Source: Marinospirillum sp.
Lineage (GTDB): Bacteria; Pseudomonadota; Gammaproteobacteria; Pseudomonadales; Halomonadaceae
Direction of reading: 5' to 3'
Length of the DNA stretch: 8,150 nt
NCBI GenBank assembly: GCA_007116865.1
Contig: SKHR01000027.1
Coordinates: forward strand, 1-8,150
Shown here: piece by piece, positions 1-4,989 of the stretch
How the letters are laid out: the number at the start of each line of letters is the position of its first letter
How positions within the stretch are numbered: position 1 is the first letter of the stretch
Notes under the pieces: model-generated
Seen by the model: only the letters and a program-made list of their open reading frames with translations
What the model was told of the DNA's origin: nothing
The model's database searches: none
Translations under genes and position numbers: made by a program

Positions 1-47
1 CCTAGTGTAAGATAGCAATCAACTTAGAGGAGAGTCGCGGGAGCAGG

Positions 48-106
48 GGCGTCCTACGGACGCCGCGCTATCCCTCCCCGGCCTAGAAGTCCGGGGTATC
101 TCGCGC
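48..106 (-). repeat. Tandem hairpins resembling an IS200/IS605-type element end
   Basis: The gene-free left edge holds two clear inverted repeats. One is a perfect 7-bp stem (GGCGTCC at 48-54 and GGACGCC at 58-64) with a 3-base loop. The other is a 6-bp stem (CCCCGG at 76-81 and CCGGGG at 91-96) with a 9-base loop. The second is enclosed by GCGC at 65-68 and GCGC at 103-106, which can pair as an outer stem. Read on the minus strand, the order is GCGCGAGATA, a CCCCGG hairpin, GGGGAGGGATAGCGCG, then a second hairpin. From memory this resembles the structured ends of IS200/IS605 (IS1341-type, TnpB) elements, whose right end also encodes the TnpB guide RNA. No tnpA or tnpB reading frame is visible, so this would be a remnant or non-autonomous copy, or one end of an element beyond position 1. 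Neither hairpin has a T-tract, so neither is an intrinsic terminator. The hairpins are certain; the mobile-element reading is inference. Confidence 0.4.
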
Positions 107-144
107 AAGACAGATGAAAAAAAGACGCACTGATAAGGCAGCTT

Positions 145-975
145 TTAAAGCGTGCCCCGCAGATGCAAGCGGTAGCTGACTGGATCCAGACGGACTTCTC
201 TGAGCGTTCGGCCAGGTTTGTAAAGCAAGTTATATTGCAGAATGCGAGTGACCTGCTCGCGGGTTTCAGGTGGACAAAGGGCACCAAAAATCACACTGGA
301 CAGCGCCTTGGGACTGAATGAGAAGAAACCGACTTCATCTCCATTTTTCAGGGTCTTGAGGGCCTTGGCGTCACTCATCGGACGGATCAAACGCCACTCT
401 TCCTCACTGGCGTAGACCGTCGGACGATGAAATAAGGCGGGAAAGGGCTGGATCGGATGACGCCGCTGAGGCCTTTCCTGGCAATAGATCACCGGACGCA
501 ACAGATGTTTTGCACCTGACGGCACCAGCATGGATTGATGAAATTCTAGTACGACGCCACGATGCCGGTCTGCATAACGCTCCCAAAGTAGCGGGTTGTC
601 AGCCTTGGCAAACAGGCGTGCACCACCTAACCCGATGTAACCGCTGGGATCTGGGAACTCAACAGGCGTTGGCTTGAGACGCTGACGAATATCCGCCTCA
701 ATGGCCTCACGCTTTTTTTCCGCTTGTTGCTGGAAACTTTCCCAGGTCATCAGGCCTTTCAAGCTGGGGGGCAATGCATCGAACTGTTTTTTCAGGGTCG
801 CCTGGTATTGCGCTTGGGTGACCTGCACCGCTTGTTGCGCCACCATGGGTGCATTGTCTAAATAGGGATCAGACCACTGTGAAATCGCAGTGAAATGCAG
901 GTGGGCATGACGCAGCACGTCCAGGCGTGCCGGTGACAAGTAAACATAGAGTTTAGAGGGACGCTGCATCTTCAT
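145..975 (-). CDS. DUF2971 domain protein of unknown function
   Basis: This is a 276-residue protein with the hallmarks of the DUF2971 family, whose biochemical role is not established. An N-terminal SKLYVYLS segment (residues 7-14) stands where the family usually has its opening K/LYKY-like motif. DNPLLWERYADRHRG followed by VVLEF (126-145) matches the family's W-x-x-Y/H-A core. EEEWRLI (191-197) matches its conserved E-EWR motif, and a late FSPKALSSVIFGALCP segment (220-235) is also typical. There is no signal peptide or membrane helix. The frame stays open further upstream, but those residues only overlap the thioesterase gene. ATG at 975 is chosen, with ATG at 969 as an alternative. Neither has a good Shine-Dalgarno sequence, and the thioesterase stop lies about 20 bases inside this gene, so translation probably depends on ribosomes arriving from that gene. 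It is the last gene of the minus-strand cluster. The family call is fairly firm; the function is unknown. Confidence 0.75.
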   Translation of the reverse strand: MKMQRPSKLYVYLSPARLDVLRHAHLHFTAISQWSDPYLDNAPMVAQQAVQVTQAQYQATLKKQFDALPPSLKGLMTWESFQQQAEKKREAIEADIRQRLKPTPVEFPDPSGYIGLGGARLFAKADNPLLWERYADRHRGVVLEFHQSMLVPSGAKHLLRPVIYCQERPQRRHPIQPFPALFHRPTVYASEEEWRLIRPMSDAKALKTLKNGDEVGFFSFSPKALSSVIFGALCPPETREQVTRILQYNLLYKPGRTLREVRLDPVSYRLHLRGTL

Positions 976-1402
976 CGACAACCGCAGGCAAATAAGTCTG
1001 GATGAAAATAGCCGGAAAACGTCGCGGACGTCCACTGCTCAGGCTGGCACAAATAAAGGTCGTCCGGGCCTGCATCAGGGTTTTCTGGTCTGCAGGGCGG
1101 TAAAGCTGGAAACGCCGAACCAGACGCATTTTTTGATCACAGTCCACGATCCAGGTCGCCAGTTGAAGGGTTTCACCTTCATAGGCAGGTGCCAAATAAT
1201 CGATCTCATGACGCGTCACCACCATAGCCCGATCCAACGCCTGGTAATCTTTCAGGGTCAAGCCCAATTGCGCCGAATGCGCCCAACTGACCTGCTCGAT
1301 ATAACGTAGATACTCGGTATTATTGACATGACCATAGTGGTCAATGGCATCCGGCTCAACATCGATCGATAAAACATAGGGGTTCGGCAATTGCCAGGTC
1401 AT
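953..1402 (-). CDS. Hotdog-fold acyl-CoA thioesterase (4HBT, YbgC/FadM type)
   Basis: A 149-residue protein of the single-hotdog 4HBT family. These enzymes hydrolyse the thioester of acyl-CoA or acyl-carrier substrates in the cytoplasm, usually as tetramers. The N-terminal active-site segment is clear: D21 followed by HYGHVNN and EYLRYIEQ (residues 21-36), where the Asp and the GHVNNxxYL signature are typical of the YbgC/FadM group. V-x-x-x-EIDYLAPA (62-73) and a beta-rich C-terminal half complete the fold. Length is normal for the family. The start ATG lies two bases after the stop of the GcvH-like gene, with an AGGA-like ribosome site inside that gene's last codons, so the two are very likely translationally coupled. 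Substrate cannot be read from the sequence; a long-chain or aromatic acyl-CoA, or an acyl group on a carrier, are all possible. The fold is confident, the substrate unknown. Confidence 0.88.
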   Translation of the reverse strand: MTWQLPNPYVLSIDVEPDAIDHYGHVNNTEYLRYIEQVSWAHSAQLGLTLKDYQALDRAMVVTRHEIDYLAPAYEGETLQLATWIVDCDQKMRLVRRFQLYRPADQKTLMQARTTFICASLSSGRPRRFPAIFIQTYLPAVVDEDAASL

Positions 1403-1404
1403 GA

Positions 1405-1797
1405 TCAGGCATCCTGCTGTTCAAGCCAACGAGCATAAGCCGCAGGCGCCATCAATGCCTGGAGTTCCTGTTGCAGCTGGGCCGGATCAACGCTCAAGTG
1501 ATAAACCCAGGTTTGATAAGGCGCCTCATTGACCTGTTCAGGCGTTTCTTCCAGCGCCAGATTGCAGGCCAGCAAACGCCCACTGACGGGCGACCGGATA
1601 TCGGATGCAGCCTTGACCGACTCGATCTGGCCGATTGAGTCACCGGCATTCACGACTTTTCCTGCATCTGGCAGCTCGATATAAACCACATCACCCAGTG
1701 CTTCCTGTGCCGGGTCGGTGATGCCGACCCAGACTTCATTTTCACTGATCGGCTGCACCCATTGATGGGTCGTTGCCGCATACTGATTTTCAAGCAT
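1405..1797 (-). CDS. gcvH: GcvH-like lipoyl carrier protein, stand-alone
   Basis: A 130-residue single lipoyl-domain protein of the glycine cleavage H family. In the classic system this carrier holds the aminomethyl group on a lipoyl-lysine and moves it between the P, T and L proteins. The lipoylation site is intact: ESVKAASDI with the acceptor K62, followed by SPVSG. Other family marks are THQWV (10-14), VWVGIT (22-27), QEALGDVVYIELP (31-43) and the ETPEQVNEAPY segment (84-94). The usual GGW after the proline-tyrosine is QTW here, so the C-terminal half is somewhat divergent. ATG at 1797 is preferred over an in-frame TTG at 1809, because GGGAG lies just before the ATG and would fall inside the gene if TTG were used. 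No gcvT, gcvP or lpd lies in the window. It could serve glycine cleavage encoded elsewhere, or be a specialised lipoyl carrier. The symbol denotes the family only. Confidence 0.85.
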   Translation of the reverse strand: MLENQYAATTHQWVQPISENEVWVGITDPAQEALGDVVYIELPDAGKVVNAGDSIGQIESVKAASDIRSPVSGRLLACNLALEETPEQVNEAPYQTWVYHLSVDPAQLQQELQALMAPAAYARWLEQQDA

Positions 1798-1813
1798 GAT
1801 CACTCCCAAAAAA

Positions 1814-2317
1814 TCAACTCAAGTCCTTGTAGTCATCCACTTTGCGCTGAAATAAAGCCCCGACTTCAGCCACCTTGACCTCTCCTTGCAAGCTTTCATT
1901 TGGCAACCAGTAAGGGCCGGGGTAGACCAAAAAGCCCTTTTTCACCCGAATGACCTGGTGAATATAACGCCATTCCACCTGCTGACTAGGCTGGTCTTTC
2001 AATCCCGCTTCAATGCCCTCATCGGTCAGCTCAAACGTCAACTGCATTTGATCCTGGGCAGCTCGGCGATAACTACGTTTAAACAAGCGAATCAGCAGAT
2101 GCTTGCGCAACAACAACCAGGCACCGATCCCAAACAGCAAGAGTGCATCCGTCCACATCAAACCCCGCTGACCGATTTGTAAGGCGATGAAAGTCATCAA
2201 AGCCATTAAAATCACGCTGGTAAACAGTCGGTGCCGACGCCCATAAGGGCCGTAACGATGATCCAAAAGCGCCGATTCAATGAAACGCGCCTCTGTCCAG
2301 GTGTATTCAAAACGCAT
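1814..2317 (-). CDS. YcxB-like membrane protein
   Basis: A 167-residue protein with a short N-terminal cytoplasmic stretch, two hydrophobic segments (about residues 31-49 and 56-73) joined by a short GQRG-containing turn, then a basic stretch (71-85, rich in K and R) that by the positive-inside rule puts the C-terminal domain in the cytoplasm. The soluble part (93-162) reads LTFELTDEGIEAG, then QQVEWRYIHQV, then GFLVY and WLPNESL. This pattern of a strand, an E-W-x-x-I core and a closing LPN/LPK element is typical of the YcxB-like family, whose function is unknown. Two GTG codons precede the ATG in frame. The ATG at 2317 is chosen because AGAGG sits at suitable spacing before it. It lies 12 bases after sirB2 and 16 bases before the gcvH-like gene, which indicates co-transcription. 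Confidence 0.72.
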   Translation of the reverse strand: MRFEYTWTEARFIESALLDHRYGPYGRRHRLFTSVILMALMTFIALQIGQRGLMWTDALLLFGIGAWLLLRKHLLIRLFKRSYRRAAQDQMQLTFELTDEGIEAGLKDQPSQQVEWRYIHQVIRVKKGFLVYPGPYWLPNESLQGEVKVAEVGALFQRKVDDYKDLS

Positions 2318-2329
2318 CACCACCCCTCT

Positions 2330-2698
2330 TTAAAAAACCGCAGGAAAGGGAACCTTGTTTAAACCAACCCAGGCGGCATAACCCAGCGCACCACCGGCCA
2401 GAATCAGGCCCACAATCGAACCCCTTTTCAGACTGATCGGTGCCAATACCATATACACCAGCAGCGCCGCAAACTTGGCCGTCAGCCAGTCGTTAGCAAA
2501 AGGGTATTGAGAAATAAAATGCCCTAAGAGCAGGCCGGTCACCAACACGCCAAGGTCACTGAGATGGTGAAGGATCCTTACCAAAGCAGCGTGCACAATC
2601 GACAGGCCGATCAAACCACCGACCAGACGAATCGCAAACAGACCCGCGGTGATGGCAATCAATAGCAGGTGAGGGTGTTTGAGCATTTCATAACTCAT
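2330..2698 (-). CDS. SirB2-family integral membrane protein
   Basis: A 122-residue, very hydrophobic protein with about four membrane segments (near 9-28, 46-62, 71-90 and 95-112). The SirB2 family pattern is visible: KHPHLLLI near the start, R24 in the first helix, HHLSD (44-48) before the second helix, SQYPF (63-67), and WLTAKFAALLVY (71-82). The conserved histidines and the HxxD group suggest cofactor or proton chemistry, but no activity is established. The name comes from a Salmonella locus once linked to invasion-gene regulation, and most homologues have no virulence role. ATG at 2698 is chosen because GGAG lies nine bases upstream, whereas an in-frame TTG at 2713 would have no ribosome site. 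It is the first gene of the cluster that ends with the DUF2971 gene. The gap to mutM is 65 bases. Confidence 0.78.
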   Translation of the reverse strand: MSYEMLKHPHLLLIAITAGLFAIRLVGGLIGLSIVHAALVRILHHLSDLGVLVTGLLLGHFISQYPFANDWLTAKFAALLVYMVLAPISLKRGSIVGLILAGGALGYAAWVGLNKVPFPAVF

Positions 2699-2728
2699 CA
2701 GAGCAGTCTCCAAAGCGATAAAAAACTA

Positions 2729-2737
2729 ATCTTAACA
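2729..2737 (-). promoter_or_regulatory. Possible extended -10 promoter for the sirB2 cluster
   Basis: Between the mutM stop and sirB2 the minus strand reads TGTTAAGAT, an extended -10 (TGn) with a TAAGAT hexamer, about 30 bases before the sirB2 ATG. No good -35 box stands 16-18 bases upstream. The cluster may instead be partly transcribed by read-through from mutM. Weak evidence. Confidence 0.28.
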
Positions 2738-2763
2738 GAAGAGTGGCGCGACAGGCACGGAGA

Positions 2764-3621
2764 TCAGCGCTGACAAAGCGGACAAAAACACGTTGCACGC
2801 TGCCCCAGCACGACCTTGCGCAAGGGCGTCTGACATACCAGACAAGGCTGGCCCTCACGGCCATAAACCCGCAATTGCTGAACGAAATAACCGGGCTTGC
2901 CATCACCCCCGACAAAATCCTTGAGCGTGGTTCCCCCCTGCTCGATTGCCGCTTGCAACACCTGTTTGATCTGGTCGACCAGACGCACACAGGCCGGACG
3001 ACTCAGGCGTTTTGCTGCTTTACGCGGATCAATACCGGCCAAAAACAACGCCTCACTGGCATAAATATTCCCCACCCCAACCACGGCATGGGCATCCATG
3101 ATCAGTGTTTTGATCGCTCGGCTGCTTTTACGGGTGATCTGGTACAAGTAGGCGGCATCAAAGGCATCGTCCAGCGGCTCCGGTCCCAAACGACACAACA
3201 AGGGATGATGCTCAAGCGACTCATCGCAGGCCAGGAGCGCACCAAAACGCCGAGGATCATGGTAACGCAGGGCACGCGGGGGGTTATCCGCCACCTCAGA
3301 TTTCAAGGTCAGTTGATAGTGGTCGTGTTTTTTCCAGGGCGCCTGTGAATCAACCAGGCGTAAACTACCCGACATGCCCAGATGACACAGCAGGGCCAAG
3401 GGCGCTTGGGCCGATGCAGCTTGATTTTGCAAGGGCAGAATCAAATACTTGCTGCGACGTACCAAGAGTCCAATCTGACACCCTTGCACCCGAGAAGGCA
3501 AATCAGCCGGGATCGGCCAACGCAGCGCGGGCTGACGTACCTCCAGTGCCGCAATGACCGCACCTTCCAGCCAGGGCGCAATCCCACGTCGCGTGGTTTC
3601 GACTTCAGGTAACTCAGGCAT
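2764..3621 (-). CDS. mutM: Formamidopyrimidine-DNA glycosylase (Fpg/MutM)
   Basis: Base-excision repair enzyme that removes 8-oxoguanine and ring-opened purines and then cuts the abasic strand by beta,delta-elimination. All key parts are present in 285 residues. The N-terminal MPELPEVET supplies the catalytic proline (after Met removal) and glutamate. The conserved lysine is in RRSKY (K58). Void-filling residues are M83 in HLGMSGSLR and the RRF group (124-126) in HDPRRFGA. The helix-two-turn-helix is VGVGNIYASE (181-190). The C-terminal zinc finger uses C260, C263, C280 and C283. An extra cysteine, C278, stands beside the third ligand. The protein is some 15 residues longer than E. coli MutM, partly through a Q/A-rich insert near 66-73. 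A GAGG ribosome site lies seven bases before the ATG. The gene follows rpmG, as in E. coli, but behind a terminator, so its level is probably set by read-through or an unseen promoter. Confidence 0.97.
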   Translation of the reverse strand: MPELPEVETTRRGIAPWLEGAVIAALEVRQPALRWPIPADLPSRVQGCQIGLLVRRSKYLILPLQNQAASAQAPLALLCHLGMSGSLRLVDSQAPWKKHDHYQLTLKSEVADNPPRALRYHDPRRFGALLACDESLEHHPLLCRLGPEPLDDAFDAAYLYQITRKSSRAIKTLIMDAHAVVGVGNIYASEALFLAGIDPRKAAKRLSRPACVRLVDQIKQVLQAAIEQGGTTLKDFVGGDGKPGYFVQQLRVYGREGQPCLVCQTPLRKVVLGQRATCFCPLCQR

Positions 3622-3648
3622 CGATCAACCTCGACAAATCCCAGCCAT

Positions 3649-3677
3649 AAAAAACCCGGCTGAATGAAGAGCCGGGT
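3649..3677 (-). terminator. Intrinsic terminator after rpmG
   Basis: On the minus strand a perfect 8-bp stem (ACCCGGCT and AGCCGGGT) closes an 8-base loop and runs straight into a T-tract (six A on the plus strand at 3649-3654). It is a textbook Rho-independent terminator, 28 bases after the rpmG stop and 27 bases before the mutM start. It would end most rpmB-rpmG transcripts and limit mutM expression. Only one strand has the T-tract. Confidence 0.9.
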
Positions 3678-3695
3678 CTTTCAGGTCGCACACAT

Positions 3696-3719
3696 CCAAG
3701 ATCGATTACTTGATCTTGG
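3696..3719 (-). repeat. Inverted repeat across the rpmG stop codon
   Basis: CCAAGATC (3696-3703) and GATCTTGG (3712-3719) form a perfect 8-bp stem with an 8-base loop. The left arm in mRNA sense is made of the last rpmG codons (Ala-Lys-Ile), and the stop codon sits in the loop. With no T-tract it is not itself a terminator. It may stabilise the 3' end of the ribosomal-protein mRNA ahead of the true terminator, or may be coincidental. Confidence 0.6.
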
Positions 3720-3861
3720 CTTCCTTATAAGGAACCACTTTACGAACCACTGGATCGTACTTGTTACGCTCCAGCTTCTCAGGGGTGTTACGCTTGTTTT
3801 TCATTGTGGTATAGAAGTGACCGGTGCCGGCACTGGATACCAATTTAATTTTCTCACGCAT
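3706..3861 (-). CDS. rpmG: 50S ribosomal protein L33
   Basis: A 51-residue, lysine-rich large-subunit protein located near the ribosomal E site. The translation starts MREKIKLVSSAGTG, continues HFYTTMKNKRNTPEKLE and ends VPYKEAKIK, closely matching gammaproteobacterial L33. It is the zinc-independent type: no cysteine is present in place of the two CxxC pairs of the zinc form. It lacks the extra residues at the E. coli N-terminus and has the 51-residue length seen in Pseudomonas. AAGGAA lies eight bases before the ATG. It lies 21 bases after rpmB with no promoter or terminator visible between, so the two are co-transcribed and probably made in equal amounts. Confidence 0.98.
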   Translation of the reverse strand: MREKIKLVSSAGTGHFYTTMKNKRNTPEKLERNKYDPVVRKVVPYKEAKIK

Positions 3862-3882
3862 GATTCTGTTCCTTAGCCGGGA

Positions 3883-4119
3883 TTAAACGCTTTCGCCGCG
3901 TTTTTGGATATCGGCCAGCACCTGGTCGATTCCTTTTTTGTCAATGATACGCAGACCTTTGGTCGAAACGCGCAGCTTGACGAAACGCTTCTGAGACTCA
4001 ACCCAAAAACGGTGAACATGCAAATTTGGCATAAAACGACGACGCGTTTTACGCTGCGAGTGGGAAACGTTGTTTCCGGTCAGCGGTTTTTTACCGGTAA
4101 CCTGGCAAACCATGGACAT
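3883..4119 (-). CDS. rpmB: 50S ribosomal protein L28
   Basis: A 78-residue basic protein of the large subunit that binds 23S rRNA. The sequence MSMVCQVTGKKPLTGNNVSH, then SQRKTRRRFMPNLH, then the KRFVKLRVSTKGLRIIDKKG core is the standard bacterial L28, at the usual length. It has only a single cysteine (C5), so it is not the zinc-binding form. The frame is open for 29 more codons upstream, but those residues have no counterpart in L28 and run through the promoter region. ATG at 4119 is fixed by GGAGG seven bases before it. It is the first gene of the rpmB-rpmG unit and follows radC, the same order as in E. coli. Confidence 0.98.
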   Translation of the reverse strand: MSMVCQVTGKKPLTGNNVSHSQRKTRRRFMPNLHVHRFWVESQKRFVKLRVSTKGLRIIDKKGIDQVLADIQKRGESV

Positions 4120-4171
4120 TGTGTGCCTCCAGTCGATTTTGGGCGCAGGTGGTGGAAATTGAAAGGGCGCT

Positions 4172-4200
4172 TTTATACCAAAAGGAACGCCTGAAGACAA
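4172..4200 (-). promoter_or_regulatory. rpmB promoter P2 (sigma-70 type)
   Basis: On the minus strand TTGTCT (4195-4200) and TATAAA (4172-4177) are separated by exactly 17 bases, four and five matches respectively to the sigma-70 consensus. The bases after the -10 are GC-rich (AGCGCCC). The expected start near 4165 would give a leader of about 45 bases before rpmB. This is the best -35/-10 pair in the region. Confidence 0.7.
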
Positions 4201-4224
4201 GCTCAAACTTCGGTTTTATCAAAA

Positions 4225-4241
4225 GCGCGCGCATTATAGCA
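4225..4241 (-). promoter_or_regulatory. rpmB promoter P1 (extended -10, GC-rich discriminator)
   Basis: The minus strand reads TGCTATAAT (4233-4241): a perfect consensus -10 with the TGn extension, followed by the discriminator GCGCGCGC (4225-4232). No good -35 is seen 16-18 bases upstream, but extended -10 promoters can work without one. A GC-rich discriminator is the known mark of promoters shut down by ppGpp and DksA, which fits a ribosomal-protein unit. The -10 overlaps the TAA stop of radC (4234-4236). Confidence 0.65.
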
Positions 4242-4908
4242 GACCCCGTTGGGCAAAGGACACAGGTTTTCCTTCGCCGATCACTAAATGATCAAGTACC
4301 CGCACATCAATCAACTGCAGCGCCTGCTTCAAACGCTGAGTGATCTGCTGATCTGCAGCGCTGGGTTCACTCACGCCCGAGGGATGGTTGTGCGCCAAAA
4401 TCACCGCGGCCGCATTGTGAAACAGCACGCGTTTGACAACCTCTCGCGGATAAACAGAGGCCGCGTCCAGGGTGCCACGAAACAGCAGTTCGAAATCCAG
4501 TACCTGATGTTGATTATCCAGCAACAACAGGCCAAAGGTTTCGTGCGGCAAGTCGCGCAGTTTTAAAGTGAGAAAGTCACTGGCGGCTTCTGGACTGGTC
4601 AAGGCAGGCCCTTGGCGCAAACTGGCTTCAAGGTGTCTGCGTGCCATTTCCAGCACTGCCTGCAGCTGCGCATACTTGGCGGTGCCCAAGCCATGCTGAC
4701 GGCAGAAGTGATTCACATCAGCACGTAATAAGGGGCGCAACCCGCCAAAGGTTTGCAGCAAATCCTGCGCCAGACCGACTGCACTGCGCCCGGCGACCCC
4801 AACACGAAGAAAAATCGCCAGCAGCTCCGCATCCGATAAAGCTGCCGCGCCCTTTTTCAATAGTTTTTCTCGCGGACGCTCGTCCGCAGGCCAGTCGCGA
4901 ATTCCCAT
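4234..4908 (-). CDS. radC: RadC family JAB/MPN-domain protein
   Basis: A 224-residue protein. The N-terminal part (1-100) carries a helix-hairpin-helix-like region, including GLGTAKYAQLQA (73-84). The C-terminal part is a JAB1/MPN metalloprotease-like domain with every metal-site residue in place: E123 in PHETF, then HNHPSG (173-178) and D186 in EPSAAD (181-186). Despite the name, the original radC repair phenotype in E. coli was traced to another gene, so the cellular role is unsettled; metal-dependent peptidase activity is predicted only from the motif. GGAGG sits about six bases before the ATG. The gene is divergent from coaBC and immediately upstream of rpmB, a conserved arrangement. Its last codons form part of the rpmB promoter region. 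Confidence 0.95.
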   Translation of the reverse strand: MGIRDWPADERPREKLLKKGAAALSDAELLAIFLRVGVAGRSAVGLAQDLLQTFGGLRPLLRADVNHFCRQHGLGTAKYAQLQAVLEMARRHLEASLRQGPALTSPEAASDFLTLKLRDLPHETFGLLLLDNQHQVLDFELLFRGTLDAASVYPREVVKRVLFHNAAAVILAHNHPSGVSEPSAADQQITQRLKQALQLIDVRVLDHLVIGEGKPVSFAQRGLL

Positions 4909-4989
4909 ACAGACCTCCGTGTCTGATTTTTGAGTGATCGGGGAAACATGATAAGGTTAGCCGTCTTCTTTCTATGGGCAAATTGATCC
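4909..4989. promoter_or_regulatory. Divergent radC / coaBC promoter region
   Basis: These 81 bases must drive both radC (minus) and coaBC (plus). On the minus strand TATCAT (4948-4953) is a five-of-six -10 box at reasonable distance from radC, but has no clear -35. On the plus strand TTGAGT (4930-4935) is followed after 16 bases by a TGA-extended TAAGGT (4952-4957), a weak pair for coaBC. The two candidate -10 boxes overlap, which would make the promoters compete. No operator palindrome was seen. The region is certain to be intergenic; the boxes are tentative. Confidence 0.4.

Noticed and set aside
118..147. T-tract on the minus strand just after the DUF2971 stop, as a possible terminator
   Set aside because: Seven T are present, but no stable stem immediately precedes them.
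54..287. A 77-codon minus-strand frame running through the left-edge hairpins
   Set aside because: Most of it overlaps the DUF2971 gene in another frame, it has no family motifs, and its end is the hairpin sequence. It is not a TnpB fragment as far as can be seen.
2743..3348. A 201-codon open frame on the plus strand opposite mutM
   Set aside because: It is fully antisense to an intact mutM with complete catalytic motifs, has no recognisable domain, and its composition is that of a codon shadow.
4120..4206. 29 extra in-frame codons upstream of rpmB
   Set aside because: L28 starts at the MSxVCQVTGK motif, GGAGG precedes that ATG, and the upstream stretch contains the P2 promoter.
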